Source: Kitasatospora phosalacinea (GTDB lineage Bacteria; Actinomycetota; Actinomycetes; Streptomycetales; Streptomycetaceae). From it: 64,000 bases of DNA. The DNA is taken from assembly GCF_030268885.1 (NCBI RefSeq), contig NZ_BSSA01000013.1:117689-181688 (forward strand), in the 5' to 3' direction. The position numbers were made by a program, and so were the translations under genes. This document shows, piece by piece, positions 43,265-51,228 of the stretch; position 1 is the first letter of the stretch, and each line of letters starts with the position of its first letter. Below the pieces are notes generated by a model. The model had not been told where the DNA came from. It saw only the letters and a list, made by a program, of their open reading frames with translations, and ran no database searches.

Positions 43265-44407
43265 ATGGACTGGCACCGGCCGCTCGGCCCCCGCTGGCAG
43301 GCCGTCGGTGACGGGGCGGCGGCCGCCGCGCTGACCGCGCTGCCCCTGGTCTCCAGCTGGAACACGTACTCCGGAGGGGCGTCGTCGGGCCCGCGTCCGG
43401 CGGACCTGGTGATGGTGGCGGTGGCCGCGGCGGCCGCGCCGTCGGCCCGGCGCCGACCCCTCGTGGTGCTGGGGGCGGTGCTGGGCCTGGCCGCGCTCGG
43501 GGCGGGGCAGTCGTCCTCGCCCGCACCGTGGGTGGCGGTCGCGGTGGTGCTGTACCGGCTGCCGCGGGCGCTGCCGCGCCGACGGGCCGGTCAACTGCTG
43601 GCGCTGTCACTGCTGCTGGCGGTGCTGTGCCTGTCCGGGCTGCTGGGCCGGTTCTGGCCGCACCCCGGTTTCGGCGGGCCGACGGCGGCCGTCACGGCCT
43701 GCCTGGTCTTGGTGACCGGCTGGACGGCGGGCTGGGCGGTGGACGAGCGCCGTCGCCGCCGCACCGAGCACGCCGCCGCCCGGGAGCGCGAGGAGCGGCT
43801 GCTGATCGCCCGCGAGCTGCACGACGTGGTCGCGCACAGCCTGGGCGTGATCGCGGTGCAGGCGGGCGTCGCCAACCACGTCGCGGCCGAGCAGCCCGAG
43901 CAGGCCCGGCTGGCGCTGGCGTCGATCGAGGAGACCAGCCGGACGGCGCTGAACGAGATGCGGGCCCTGCTGGGCGTGCTGCGCACCGGCGGGGGCGAGG
44001 GGGAGCGGCTGCCCGCGCCGCGGCTGTCCGACCTGGACGGGGTGGTCCGCCGGGCGGCCGCGGCGGGCGTCCGGGTGGACGTCCACCTGGTCGGTGAGCG
44101 GGCCGAGTTGCCGCCCGGGCTGGAGCTGGCGGGCTACCGGGTGGTGCAGGAGGCGGTGACCAACGTGGTGCGGCACGCGGGCACCGACCGCTGCCGGGTG
44201 CGGGTCGACTACCGCCCCGACGCGCTGGAGCTGACCGTCACCGACGAGGGCCGCGGCGGCCCCCCGTCCGGTACGGGCGGCGGGCACGGGCTGGCCGGGA
44301 TGCGCGAGCGGGTCGCCGTGCACGGCGGCGCGTTCCGGGCCGGGCGGCGGGCGGCCGGGCGGGGCTTCGAGGTGTCCGCGGTCTTCCCGCTGGCGGTGGC
44401 CGGGTGA
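43265..44407 (+). CDS. NarL-type sensor histidine kinase
   Basis: Membrane sensor kinase of 380 residues. Hydrophobic N-terminal half with about five helices and almost no extracellular loop, then the HisKA_3 phospho-His in ARELHDVVAHSLG, and an HATPase domain (VVRHAG N-box-like, DEGRGG, GGGHGLAGMRER). It pairs with the response regulator, which overlaps by 4 bases. The probable signal is membrane stress or a lipophilic compound; the divergent ABC exporter is the likely target. Confidence 0.93.
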   Translation: MDWHRPLGPRWQAVGDGAAAAALTALPLVSSWNTYSGGASSGPRPADLVMVAVAAAAAPSARRRPLVVLGAVLGLAALGAGQSSSPAPWVAVAVVLYRLPRALPRRRAGQLLALSLLLAVLCLSGLLGRFWPHPGFGGPTAAVTACLVLVTGWTAGWAVDERRRRRTEHAAAREREERLLIARELHDVVAHSLGVIAVQAGVANHVAAEQPEQARLALASIEETSRTALNEMRALLGVLRTGGGEGERLPAPRLSDLDGVVRRAAAAGVRVDVHLVGERAELPPGLELAGYRVVQEAVTNVVRHAGTDRCRVRVDYRPDALELTVTDEGRGGPPSGTGGGHGLAGMRERVAVHGGAFRAGRRAAGRGFEVSAVFPLAVAG

Positions 44408-45072
44408 TCCGGGTGCTGGTGGCGGACGACCAGGCGCTGGTGCGCGGCAGCTTCCGGCTGCTGGTGGACTCCGCGCCCGACCTGGGCGCGGTCGGCGAGG
44501 CCGCGGACGGCGTCGAGGCGTTCGAACTCGCCCGCGCGCAGCGGCCGGACGTGGTGCTGATGGACATCCGGATGCCCCGGCTGGACGGCATCGAGGCGAC
44601 CCGGGCGATCACCGCCGACCCGGAGCTGGCGGGCGTCCGGGTGCTCGTGCTGACCACCTTCGACCTGGACGACTACGCCTTCGCGGCGCTGCGCGCGGGC
44701 GCCGCCGGGTTCCTGCTCAAGGACACCCGCCCGGCCGAACTCCTCGACGCGGTACGGGTGGTGGCCGCGGGCGAGGCGCTGCTCGCGCCCCGGGTGACGC
44801 GTCGGCTGATCGAGGAGTACACCCGCCGCCCCGAGCCGTCCGCGCTGCCCGGCCCGGCGGGGCCGGCGGGGGTGACCGAGCGGGAGCGGGAGGTGCTGGC
44901 ACTGGTCGGGCTGGGCTTCTCCAACGAGGAGATCGCCGCCGAGCTGCACGTCAGCCTGTCCACCGCGAAGACCCACATCGGCCGGCTGCTGCAGAAGCTC
45001 GCCGCCCGCGACCGGGCCCAACTGGTCATCGCCGCCTACGAGTCCGGCCTGGTCCGGCCCGGTACCCGGTGA
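44404..45072 (+). CDS. NarL/FixJ-family response regulator
   Basis: Two-domain regulator of 222 residues: receiver with phospho-acceptor Asp54 (VLMDIRMP) and conserved LLKD, then a LuxR-type helix-turn-helix (LTEREREVLALVGLGFSNEEIA-like, then STAKTHIGRLLQKL). The GTG overlaps the kinase stop as GTGA. It receives phosphate from the upstream kinase. Confidence 0.94.
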   Translation: MIRVLVADDQALVRGSFRLLVDSAPDLGAVGEAADGVEAFELARAQRPDVVLMDIRMPRLDGIEATRAITADPELAGVRVLVLTTFDLDDYAFAALRAGAAGFLLKDTRPAELLDAVRVVAAGEALLAPRVTRRLIEEYTRRPEPSALPGPAGPAGVTEREREVLALVGLGFSNEEIAAELHVSLSTAKTHIGRLLQKLAARDRAQLVIAAYESGLVRPGTR

Positions 45073-45082
45073 CCCTCCGGCG

Positions 45083-45088
45083 TACGAT
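45083..45088 (+). promoter_or_regulatory. -10-like TACGAT, leaderless YciI gene
   Basis: TACGAT ends 6 bases before the GTG at 45095; no RBS is present. Confidence 0.5.
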
Positions 45089-45094
45089 GACCGG

Positions 45095-45394
45095 GTGTTC
45101 ATCCTCGAACTGACCTACACCGCCCCGCTGGAGCGCGTCGACGCCCTGCTGCCCGCCCACGTCGCCTGGCTGGAGCAGCACTACGCCAGCGGCACCTTCC
45201 TCGCCTCCGGCCGCAAGGTCCCCCGCGACGGCGGGGTCATCCTCGCGGTGGCCCCCGACCGCGCCACCGTCGAGGCCCTCGCCGCCACCGACCCCTTCGT
45301 CCCCGCGGGCGTCGCCGCCTACCGCGTCACCGAGTTCCTCGCCACCACCGTCGCCCCCGCCCTCGCCGCCCACCGCGAGACCCTGCCGTCCTGA
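45095..45394 (+). CDS. YciI-like protein
   Basis: Small ferredoxin-like alpha/beta protein of 99 residues of the YciI family, with the conserved HVAWLEQHYASG (His) and ATDPFVPAGVAAYRVTEF (Asp) segments. Family members are proposed small enzymes or dechlorinase-like proteins; the role is unknown. It starts at GTG 22 bases after the response regulator, with its own leaderless promoter. Confidence 0.9.
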   Translation: MFILELTYTAPLERVDALLPAHVAWLEQHYASGTFLASGRKVPRDGGVILAVAPDRATVEALAATDPFVPAGVAAYRVTEFLATTVAPALAAHRETLPS

Positions 45395-45430
45395 GGCCGG
45401 TCCGCCCCTCCGGGCGGGGCGGACCGGCCT
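45394..45430. terminator. Perfect 15-bp bidirectional hairpin
   Basis: Arms 45394-45408 (aggccggtccgcccc) and 45416-45430 pair perfectly with a 7-nt loop. The first arm begins in the YciI stop codon; the second ends 9 bases before the stop of the convergent secreted protein gene. Confidence 0.85.
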
Positions 45431-45439
45431 GCTGTCCGG

Positions 45440-45850
45440 CTACTCCGGCTGCACCACCTGCAGGGCCCATCCGAGCGGGGCGCCGCCGGCGTCCACGTAC
45501 ACCGAGAAGGAGCCCTGGACCACGCCCGGTGCCAGGGTCACGGACCCCAGGCCGGTGGTGCCCACCGGGCAGTCCACGGTGAACGCGGCGACCTCGGCCT
45601 GCTCCGTCCGCATCGTCACCCGCACCGTGCCGCCGCCCTCGCAGGCCACCGTCAGCACGGTCGGCAGGCTCGCCCAGGCCCCGCCCGACACCAGACCGCC
45701 GTCCCCGACCCGGTCGTTCACCCAGACCAGGCCGTCCGGCCCGGGGTAGGGCAGCGCGACGCCGTCGGCCGCCGCGGCCGGCCCCGCGCCGAGACCGGTC
45801 ACCGCGCACACTGCCAGGGCCGCCGCCCCCAGGGTCCTCGCACGCCTCAT
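45440..45850 (-). CDS. Small secreted protein, unknown function
   Basis: Protein of 136 residues with a Sec signal peptide ending AAAADG and a beta-rich mature part containing two Cys (VACEGGG, VDCPVG), probably one disulphide. The ATG at 45850 follows GGGAGG; an earlier in-frame start lacks a signal. No family recognised. Confidence 0.75.
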   Translation of the reverse strand: MRRARTLGAAALAVCAVTGLGAGPAAAADGVALPYPGPDGLVWVNDRVGDGGLVSGGAWASLPTVLTVACEGGGTVRVTMRTEQAEVAAFTVDCPVGTTGLGSVTLAPGVVQGSFSVYVDAGGAPLGWALQVVQPE

Positions 45851-45950
45851 GGCTGTTCCTCCCGTGGTCGCCGTCGATGCCGGACCCATCCTGACCGGGT
45901 CCGCCGGGAGGCACCTGAGTACGGGTACTCAACCGGCCGGCCGCGGGCGG

Positions 45951-46943
45951 CTACCCCCGGCCCGCCGACTGGGCCGCGAACGCGCCCGCGAGGACGAGCG
46001 CGCCACCGGCGAGCTGCGGGGCGCCCAGGTGCTCGCCGAGCAGGACCCAGGCGAGGACGGTGGCGACCACGGCCTCCAGGTTGGCGACCACGCCCGCGAC
46101 CGGCGGGGAGAGGTGCTGGACGGAGACCACGCCGGTCAGGTAGGCGAGGACGGTGGCGACCAGGACCATCCACAGGGCCGGGACGAGGGCGGGCAGCTGG
46201 TGGCCGTTCATGCTGACGGAGCGGCCGAGCAGCGACCAGTCCGCCTCCCAGGGGCGGGTGGTCGCGGTCAGCAGGACGGCGCCGATCAGCAGGCCGTACG
46301 CGGAGACCGCCAGCGGGTCGACCGGGCGCTCGCCGCGGCGCCCGGCGTCCGCCAGCACGAAGTAGCCGACCTGGCAGCAGGCCGCGCCCAGCGCGAACAG
46401 CACGCCCAGCGCGTCGAAGGACAGGCCGTTCCACACCTCGACCACGCAGGCCAGGCCCGCCACCGCGACGCCCGCCCCGGCCGTGGCCCGCCGGGAGACC
46501 GGGCGGCGCTGCACCAGCCGCACGTAGGCGATCAGCAGCGGCGGGCCCAGGTACTCGATCAGCAGGGCGACGCCCACCGGGATGCGCGAGATCGCCGCGA
46601 AGTAGCAGGCCTGCACGCCCGCCACCGCGAGCAGCCCGAAGCCGAGCAGCAGCCCGGGCCGCCGCCGCACCGCGTCCCGGTGCCGCCAGGCCACCGGCAG
46701 CAGCACCAGCGCGGCCCCGGCCACCCGCAGCCACACGGTGTGCGCGGGGGAGAGCCCGGCCTCGATCAGCGGCTTCGCGGCCGTGCCCGACCCGCCGAAC
46801 GCGGCCGCCGACACCAGCGCCAGCACCAACCCGAGCGAGACCGCCCGCTGCCGGACGGCCGGGGCGGGCGCGGGGGAAGGGGCGGGCGCCGGGGACGGCG
46901 GGGCGTCGACCGGGACGGCGGAGGGGTCCGAGCTGCTGCGCAT
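45951..46943 (-). CDS. EamA/RhtA-family drug-metabolite transporter
   Basis: Ten-helix DMT-superfamily permease of 330 residues with two EamA repeats (SAAAFGGSGTAAKPLIEAGLSP; LIEYLGPPLLIAY; NLEAVVATVLAWVLLGEHL). The Pro/Ala-rich N-terminal 30 residues are not conserved in the family. It likely exports an amino acid or metabolite. Confidence 0.9.
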   Translation of the reverse strand: MRSSSDPSAVPVDAPPSPAPAPSPAPAPAVRQRAVSLGLVLALVSAAAFGGSGTAAKPLIEAGLSPAHTVWLRVAGAALVLLPVAWRHRDAVRRRPGLLLGFGLLAVAGVQACYFAAISRIPVGVALLIEYLGPPLLIAYVRLVQRRPVSRRATAGAGVAVAGLACVVEVWNGLSFDALGVLFALGAACCQVGYFVLADAGRRGERPVDPLAVSAYGLLIGAVLLTATTRPWEADWSLLGRSVSMNGHQLPALVPALWMVLVATVLAYLTGVVSVQHLSPPVAGVVANLEAVVATVLAWVLLGEHLGAPQLAGGALVLAGAFAAQSAGRG

Positions 46944-46983
46944 CGCCGCATTCTGTCAGCCCGGACCCCTCCGCCGTAAGGCG

Positions 46984-49254
46984 TTACCCCGCCTGTTGGT
47001 ACTGATCGCCGAGCAGGCCGCCCGTCCCGCCGAGGCCCGGCGTGCTGCTCGCCGACGGGCTGCGTCCGGCCCCGCCGTTGGGGCGGCCGGAGGGGGAGCG
47101 GGAGGGCTCGCCGCCGGTGCCGCCGGTGGGGCGGGCGGTGGCGGAGCGCGAGGGCAACTGCTCGTTCCCGGCGGACGGCGAGGGCGAGCCGCCCGCGTCC
47201 CCGTCCGCGTCCCCGCTCGCGTCCCCGCCCGCGGACGGGCTCCCGCTGGGCGTCGCCGAGGGGCCGGCGGTGGTGGAGGGGGTGCTCGCGGCCGGGGCCC
47301 GGGTCGGCCCGGCGAAGTCCTTGACCGGCTGTCCGGCCAGCGCGGCCTTCATGTACGCCGTCCAGATCTGGGCCGGGTACTTGCCGCCCGCCGCGCTGCC
47401 GGTGCCGCCGACGCCGTCCAGGCTGACCTGCTTGCCGGTGCCCGGCTCCTGGCCGAACAGGCCGACCACGGTGACCAGCTCGGGGGTGTACCCGGCGAAC
47501 CAGACCGACCGGGACTCGTCCGTGGTGCCGGTCTTGCCCGCCGTCGGGCGGTTCAGCGCGGCGGCCCGGTAGCCGGTGCCGCCCGGGTCCTCGACGACGC
47601 CCCGGAGGATCGCGGTGGTGGCCCGGGCGGCGTCCTGGGAGATCGCCCGGGTCGCCCTGTGCTCGGGCAGCGCGACCTGCTCGCCGCCCAGCTCCAGGCC
47701 CTTCACCAGCCACGGGGTGATCTGCTGCCCGTCGTTGTCCAGGGTGGCGTACACCCCGGCCAGGTCCAGCGCGCTCGGCGTGGCGGTGCCCAGCGGGATC
47801 GAGGCGAGCGCCTTGAGGTCCGGCGTGTCGGCGGGCAGGCCGAGCGCCACCGCGGTGGCGCGGACCCTCTCCAGCCCGGTGTCCTGCGCGAGCTGCGCGA
47901 ACACCGAGTTCACCGACCAGTCGGTGGCCTGCTGGAGGGTGATCTGCCCGTACGAGCGCTCGCCCTCGTTCGGCGGCGCGTACGGGGTGCCCTTCGCGCC
48001 GCGCACCGGCCGCCGGTTGGTGCCGTCGTACACGGTGTCGGCGGTGATCCGCTCCCCGGACTGGGTGCGCGCCCCGGAGTCCAGGGCGGCCGCCAGCGCG
48101 ATCGCCTTGAAGGTGGAGCCCGCCTGGTAGTCGGTGCGGGTGGCGTTGTCGATCCAGTGCTTGGTGGCGTCCGAGCCGCCGTACAGCGCCAGCACCTGCC
48201 CGGTCCTCGGGTCCACCGACACCGCACCGGCCTGCGCCGCCGCGTCGACCTTCCGGCTGTCCGGCTTGAGGTTGTCGGTCAGCTGGGCCTGCACCGCGTC
48301 CTGCAACTGCTGCTGCTTCTTCGAGTCGACGGTCAGCGTGATGGTGTACCCGCCCTGGGCGAGCTGGGCGTCCGAGACGATGCCCTGGCCGGTCAGGTAC
48401 GAGGTCGCCGCGGCCACCAGGTAGCCCGCCTGCCCGGACAGGCCCGGCGCCGACTTCGGCGCCAGCACCTCGGGGAACGCGGTCTGCTGCCGCTCCTCGG
48501 CGCCCAGCCACTTCTTCGCCACCATGCCGTCCAGCACGTAGTTCCAGCGCGCCACGGCCTTCTGCCTGCCGGCCTCGCTCGCCGAGGACACGTCGAACGC
48601 GCTCGGTGCGTTCAGCAGCGTCGCCAGGTAGGCGCCCTGCGCGGCGGTGAGCTGGCTCGCGTCCACCCCGAAGTACGCCTGCGCGGCGGCCTGGATGCCG
48701 TAGGCGCCGCGCCCGTAGTACGAGGTGTTCAGGTAGGAGGAGAGGATCTCGTCCTTGCTCAGGGTCGCGTCGACCTTGATCGCGATGAAGACTTCCTTGA
48801 CCTTGCGGCTGACGGTCTGCTTCTGGTTCAGGTACGCGTTCTTCACGTACTGCTGGGTGATCGTCGAGCCGCCCTGGGTGGCGCCGCCCGACGCGGTGTT
48901 GAAGGCGGCCCGGGCCATGCCCTTGAGGTTGACCGCGCCCTCCGAGTAGAAGTTGCGGTCCTCGGCGGCCAGCGCGGCGTGCTGCGCCGCGGGGGAGACC
49001 TTGTCCAGGGAGACGTTCTGCCGGTTGGTCTGGCCGGTGCGGGCCAGCAGCGAGCCGTCCGAGTAGAGCCAGGTGTTGGACTGGGCGGTGGCGGCCGCGT
49101 GCGCGTCCGGCACCTTCACCAGGGTGATGCCCAGGGCGAACAGCCCGATCCCCAGCAGCAGGGACGCGGCCAGTCCGAGCAGGGTGAAGCGCCAGGTGGG
49201 TATCAGCCGGCGCCAGCCGGTCCGCTTCCTGCGCTCACGAGGCTTTCGAGGCAA
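46984..49254 (-). CDS. Class A bifunctional penicillin-binding protein
   Basis: Membrane-anchored peptidoglycan synthase of 756 residues. Cytoplasmic Arg-rich N-terminus, one membrane helix (24-46), GT51 glycosyltransferase (catalytic Glu98 in AAEDRNFY; GGSTITQQ; NTSYYGRGAYGI) and transpeptidase (S380-TFK, S447-VN, K574-TG). The C-terminal 110 residues are a Ser/Gly/Pro/Thr tail. The start is TTG with GAAGG upstream. A perfect GGGAC-N4-GTCCC dyad lies 91-104 bases upstream of the start. Last gene before the tRNA region. Confidence 0.95.
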   Translation of the reverse strand: MPRKPRERRKRTGWRRLIPTWRFTLLGLAASLLLGIGLFALGITLVKVPDAHAAATAQSNTWLYSDGSLLARTGQTNRQNVSLDKVSPAAQHAALAAEDRNFYSEGAVNLKGMARAAFNTASGGATQGGSTITQQYVKNAYLNQKQTVSRKVKEVFIAIKVDATLSKDEILSSYLNTSYYGRGAYGIQAAAQAYFGVDASQLTAAQGAYLATLLNAPSAFDVSSASEAGRQKAVARWNYVLDGMVAKKWLGAEERQQTAFPEVLAPKSAPGLSGQAGYLVAAATSYLTGQGIVSDAQLAQGGYTITLTVDSKKQQQLQDAVQAQLTDNLKPDSRKVDAAAQAGAVSVDPRTGQVLALYGGSDATKHWIDNATRTDYQAGSTFKAIALAAALDSGARTQSGERITADTVYDGTNRRPVRGAKGTPYAPPNEGERSYGQITLQQATDWSVNSVFAQLAQDTGLERVRATAVALGLPADTPDLKALASIPLGTATPSALDLAGVYATLDNDGQQITPWLVKGLELGGEQVALPEHRATRAISQDAARATTAILRGVVEDPGGTGYRAAALNRPTAGKTGTTDESRSVWFAGYTPELVTVVGLFGQEPGTGKQVSLDGVGGTGSAAGGKYPAQIWTAYMKAALAGQPVKDFAGPTRAPAASTPSTTAGPSATPSGSPSAGGDASGDADGDAGGSPSPSAGNEQLPSRSATARPTGGTGGEPSRSPSGRPNGGAGRSPSASSTPGLGGTGGLLGDQYQQAG

Positions 49255-49344
49255 CGGAGACCTTCCCGCAGGCCCCGGACGGGCTGCTCGCTCGGGCGAC
49301 GGCGTGAACCTCGCCAGCCTGACTGATCGACTTGTCAGATGTTA

Positions 49345-49358
49345 GGGACCTATGTCCC
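49345..49358. promoter_or_regulatory. GGGAC-N4-GTCCC dyad (DosR/OsdR-box-like)
   Basis: GGGACCTATGTCCC has perfect 5-bp arms separated by 4 bases, the core geometry of the mycobacterial DosR box. It lies in the PBP promoter region, next to a minus-strand TAACAT that could be a -10. Confidence 0.45.
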
Positions 49359-49459
49359 ATTTCTCCTAAGACGATCTTTAAATCCCCCTTAGCTTCACAT
49401 CCTCCCCCTTCTCAACGAGCGTGCCCGGCAAGGGACATGGCGACGCGGCCGGAAAACGC

Positions 49460-49491
49460 CGAAGGCCCCTCGCTCTCGCGAAGGGCCTTCG
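49460..49491 (-). terminator. Intrinsic terminator of tRNA-Lys (proximal copy)
   Basis: Arms 49460-49468 (cgaaggccc) and 49483-49491 pair, and on the minus strand the stem is followed by CGTTTTCC, giving a U-tract. It lies 10 bases beyond the tRNA 3' end. Confidence 0.85.
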
Positions 49492-49500
49492 ACCTGTCTG

Positions 49501-49574
49501 TGCGCCGCCAGGGACTCGAACCCCGGACCCGCTGATTAAGAGTCAGCTGCTCTAACCAACTGAGCTAGCGGCGC
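49501..49574 (-). tRNA. tRNA-Lys (anticodon CTT)
   Basis: A 74-nt cloverleaf on the minus strand: acceptor GCGCCGC/GCGGCGC with discriminator A, D-arm GCTC...GAGC, anticodon stem GCTGA/TCAGC with loop CTCTTAA (CTT = Lys), T-arm with TTCGAGT. CCA is not encoded. Identical to the copy at 49720-49793. Confidence 0.96.
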
Positions 49575-49683
49575 GTGCTGACGGAGAGAACACTACACCC
49601 TCCCCGACCTGCGGCGAAACCGGCTTCCCGCGAGGGGTTCGCGAGAGGTTCGCGGGGGAGGGGGAGGGACGGGCCGGAAACGC

Positions 49684-49711
49684 CGAGAGCCTCCCCGGAG
49701 GGAGGCTCTCG
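49684..49711 (-). terminator. Intrinsic terminator of tRNA-Lys (distal copy)
   Basis: Arms 49684-49694 (cgagagcctcc) and 49701-49711 pair over 11 bp, followed on the minus strand by CGTTTCC. It separates the two tRNA genes, so each is probably its own unit or is processed. Confidence 0.8.
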
Positions 49712-49719
49712 ACCGTCTG

Positions 49720-49793
49720 TGCGCCGCCAGGGACTCGAACCCCGGACCCGCTGATTAAGAGTCAGCTGCTCTAACCAACTGAGCTAGCGGCGC
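49720..49793 (-). tRNA. tRNA-Lys (anticodon CTT), second identical copy
   Basis: Sequence identical over all 74 nt to 49501-49574, including the discriminator base. The duplicated unit also includes a similar but not identical terminator and upstream flank, so this is a tandem gene duplication with diverged spacers. Confidence 0.96.
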
Positions 49794-49867
49794 CTGCTGA
49801 CCCGGAGAACACTACACGCCCCGGGCCCGTCCGCCGAAATCGTGACGCCCCGGCCACGCAGCGTGGC

Positions 49868-50632
49868 TCAGCGCGGTGGCGGCAACCGGTTCAGGAACAC
49901 CTCGAACGCGGTCGGCTTCACCGCGTTCGCCCCGTCGAACGGGTAGTTCATCTCCTTGATCGCGATCAGCGACAGCGCGATCAGCCCGGCCAGGCTGAGC
50001 ACCATCGCCAGGTGCGCCCAGGTGTTGGAGAGGCCGAACAGGAAGGTGAAGGCGACCGTGACCACCGCCCCCGCGATCAGCGCCGCCCACAGCAGCGGCG
50101 GCACGCAGTTGGTGATCAGGTTCAGCCGGGCCCGCCGCTTGCTGGCCAGGCCGTCCACGTGCTGGATCACGTTCTGGTAGATCGCCGACTGCTGGTCCCC
50201 CTGCGGGTCGAAGGAGAGCGCGCCGTCGCGGATCTTGTACATCAGCGCGGTCGCCGCCGGGTCGCTGTGGTGGTCGGCCATCAGGCGCCACTCGGTGTTC
50301 ACCACGGCGTGCGCGTAGGCGAGCGTCAGCCCCTCCAGCTCCGCGCCCTGCGGCAGCGGCATCTGCCGCGACATCCAGTACACCCCGGCCAGCTCGTCCG
50401 CCTCCTCGAAGGTGGTGGCCTTCGCCGTCGAGGTGTTCTCCCACACCGCGATCACCACGAAGGCGACCAGCACCGCGTAGAACGCGCCCACCGCGGCGAA
50501 GATGAACCCCGCCACGTCGTTGCAGCTCTCCCGGGCCGGGACGGAGGCGTACCTCTGCACCAGCAGCATCCCCGCCGCGGTGCCCACCAGGGTGCCGACC
50601 ATGATCACCACGTCGGTCCAGTTCACGGCCAC
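49868..50632 (-). CDS. DUF4239 (bestrophin-like) membrane protein
   Basis: Protein of 254 residues with four membrane helices (two near the N-terminus, two after about 178) and a helical cytosolic middle, as in DUF4239, a bestrophin-like group of possible anion channels. It starts at GTG 50632 (V-A-V-N-W). Function not established. Confidence 0.88.
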   Translation of the reverse strand: MAVNWTDVVIMVGTLVGTAAGMLLVQRYASVPARESCNDVAGFIFAAVGAFYAVLVAFVVIAVWENTSTAKATTFEEADELAGVYWMSRQMPLPQGAELEGLTLAYAHAVVNTEWRLMADHHSDPAATALMYKIRDGALSFDPQGDQQSAIYQNVIQHVDGLASKRRARLNLITNCVPPLLWAALIAGAVVTVAFTFLFGLSNTWAHLAMVLSLAGLIALSLIAIKEMNYPFDGANAVKPTAFEVFLNRLPPPR

Positions 50633-51228
50633 CCCCGCTGTTGCCCTCGGTGCACGACAGTACGCATACGGTCATCACACCGCGGCCGGGCGGGGCCCGG
50701 CGAGCGGGGCTAGTCCGACCGGCCCCCAGGGGGGGGCGGGCGCGGCGCGGGGCGGGAGGGGCCCGCGCCGGCGGGACGGGCGTCCCGCCGGCGCGGACCG
50801 GGCCGTCCGTGGTGCGGGGCGCCGGGCGGACGCCGCGCAGCGCTGTCGGGCAGCGCGGTGATCACGAGGAGTTCGGGTCCTGCGGTCCACGGGAGCCGGT
50901 CCCGTGCCCACCCTCGTCCTTGACCTTCCGCGTTGCCCGCGAAGCGCCCTCGTCGTCGTCCGTCCATCCGCAGAGGAATCTATCGGTCCAATTCGGACAG
51001 ACGGGACAATCGACGCAACACGCGCCGAAATGGGCCAACCTGTCACTCGGATCGCGCACTGCGGCGTCAACTCTGCCTGACGCGTAGCCAAATCGGGTGT
51101 ATTCGGGCGAATCGGCGTGCCGTGCACGGTGCGTGCGCCGTTGGGCCGGGGCTGCCAGGATCGCCGGTGTCCAACTCCCCTGCCGTGCGCGCCCCCTGCC
51201 GCGCGGCCCGCGCACCCGAGGCAGAACG
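50633..51228. other. 596-bp intergenic region between DUF4239 and LtrA genes
   Basis: It has two parts. 50690-50860 is very G/C-rich. 50940-51130 is A/T-richer than its surroundings, with a minus-strand GATAGATT at about 50975-50984 that looks like a -10, followed after 9 bases by an ATG (50967) opening an 85-codon frame to 50710. That frame has early codons with A-ending third positions and is not convincing as protein. No RNA is recognised. Confidence 0.5.

Noticed and set aside
41266..43365. 699-codon fused ABC permease frame
   Set aside because: The upstream part is an out-of-frame shadow of the ATPase gene; the permease starts at GTG 42315 with a GTGA overlap.
49501..49793. Recent insertion at the tRNA-Lys pair (integrative element attachment site)
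   Set aside because: Two full identical tRNA genes each with a terminator and no integrase nearby indicate plain tandem duplication.
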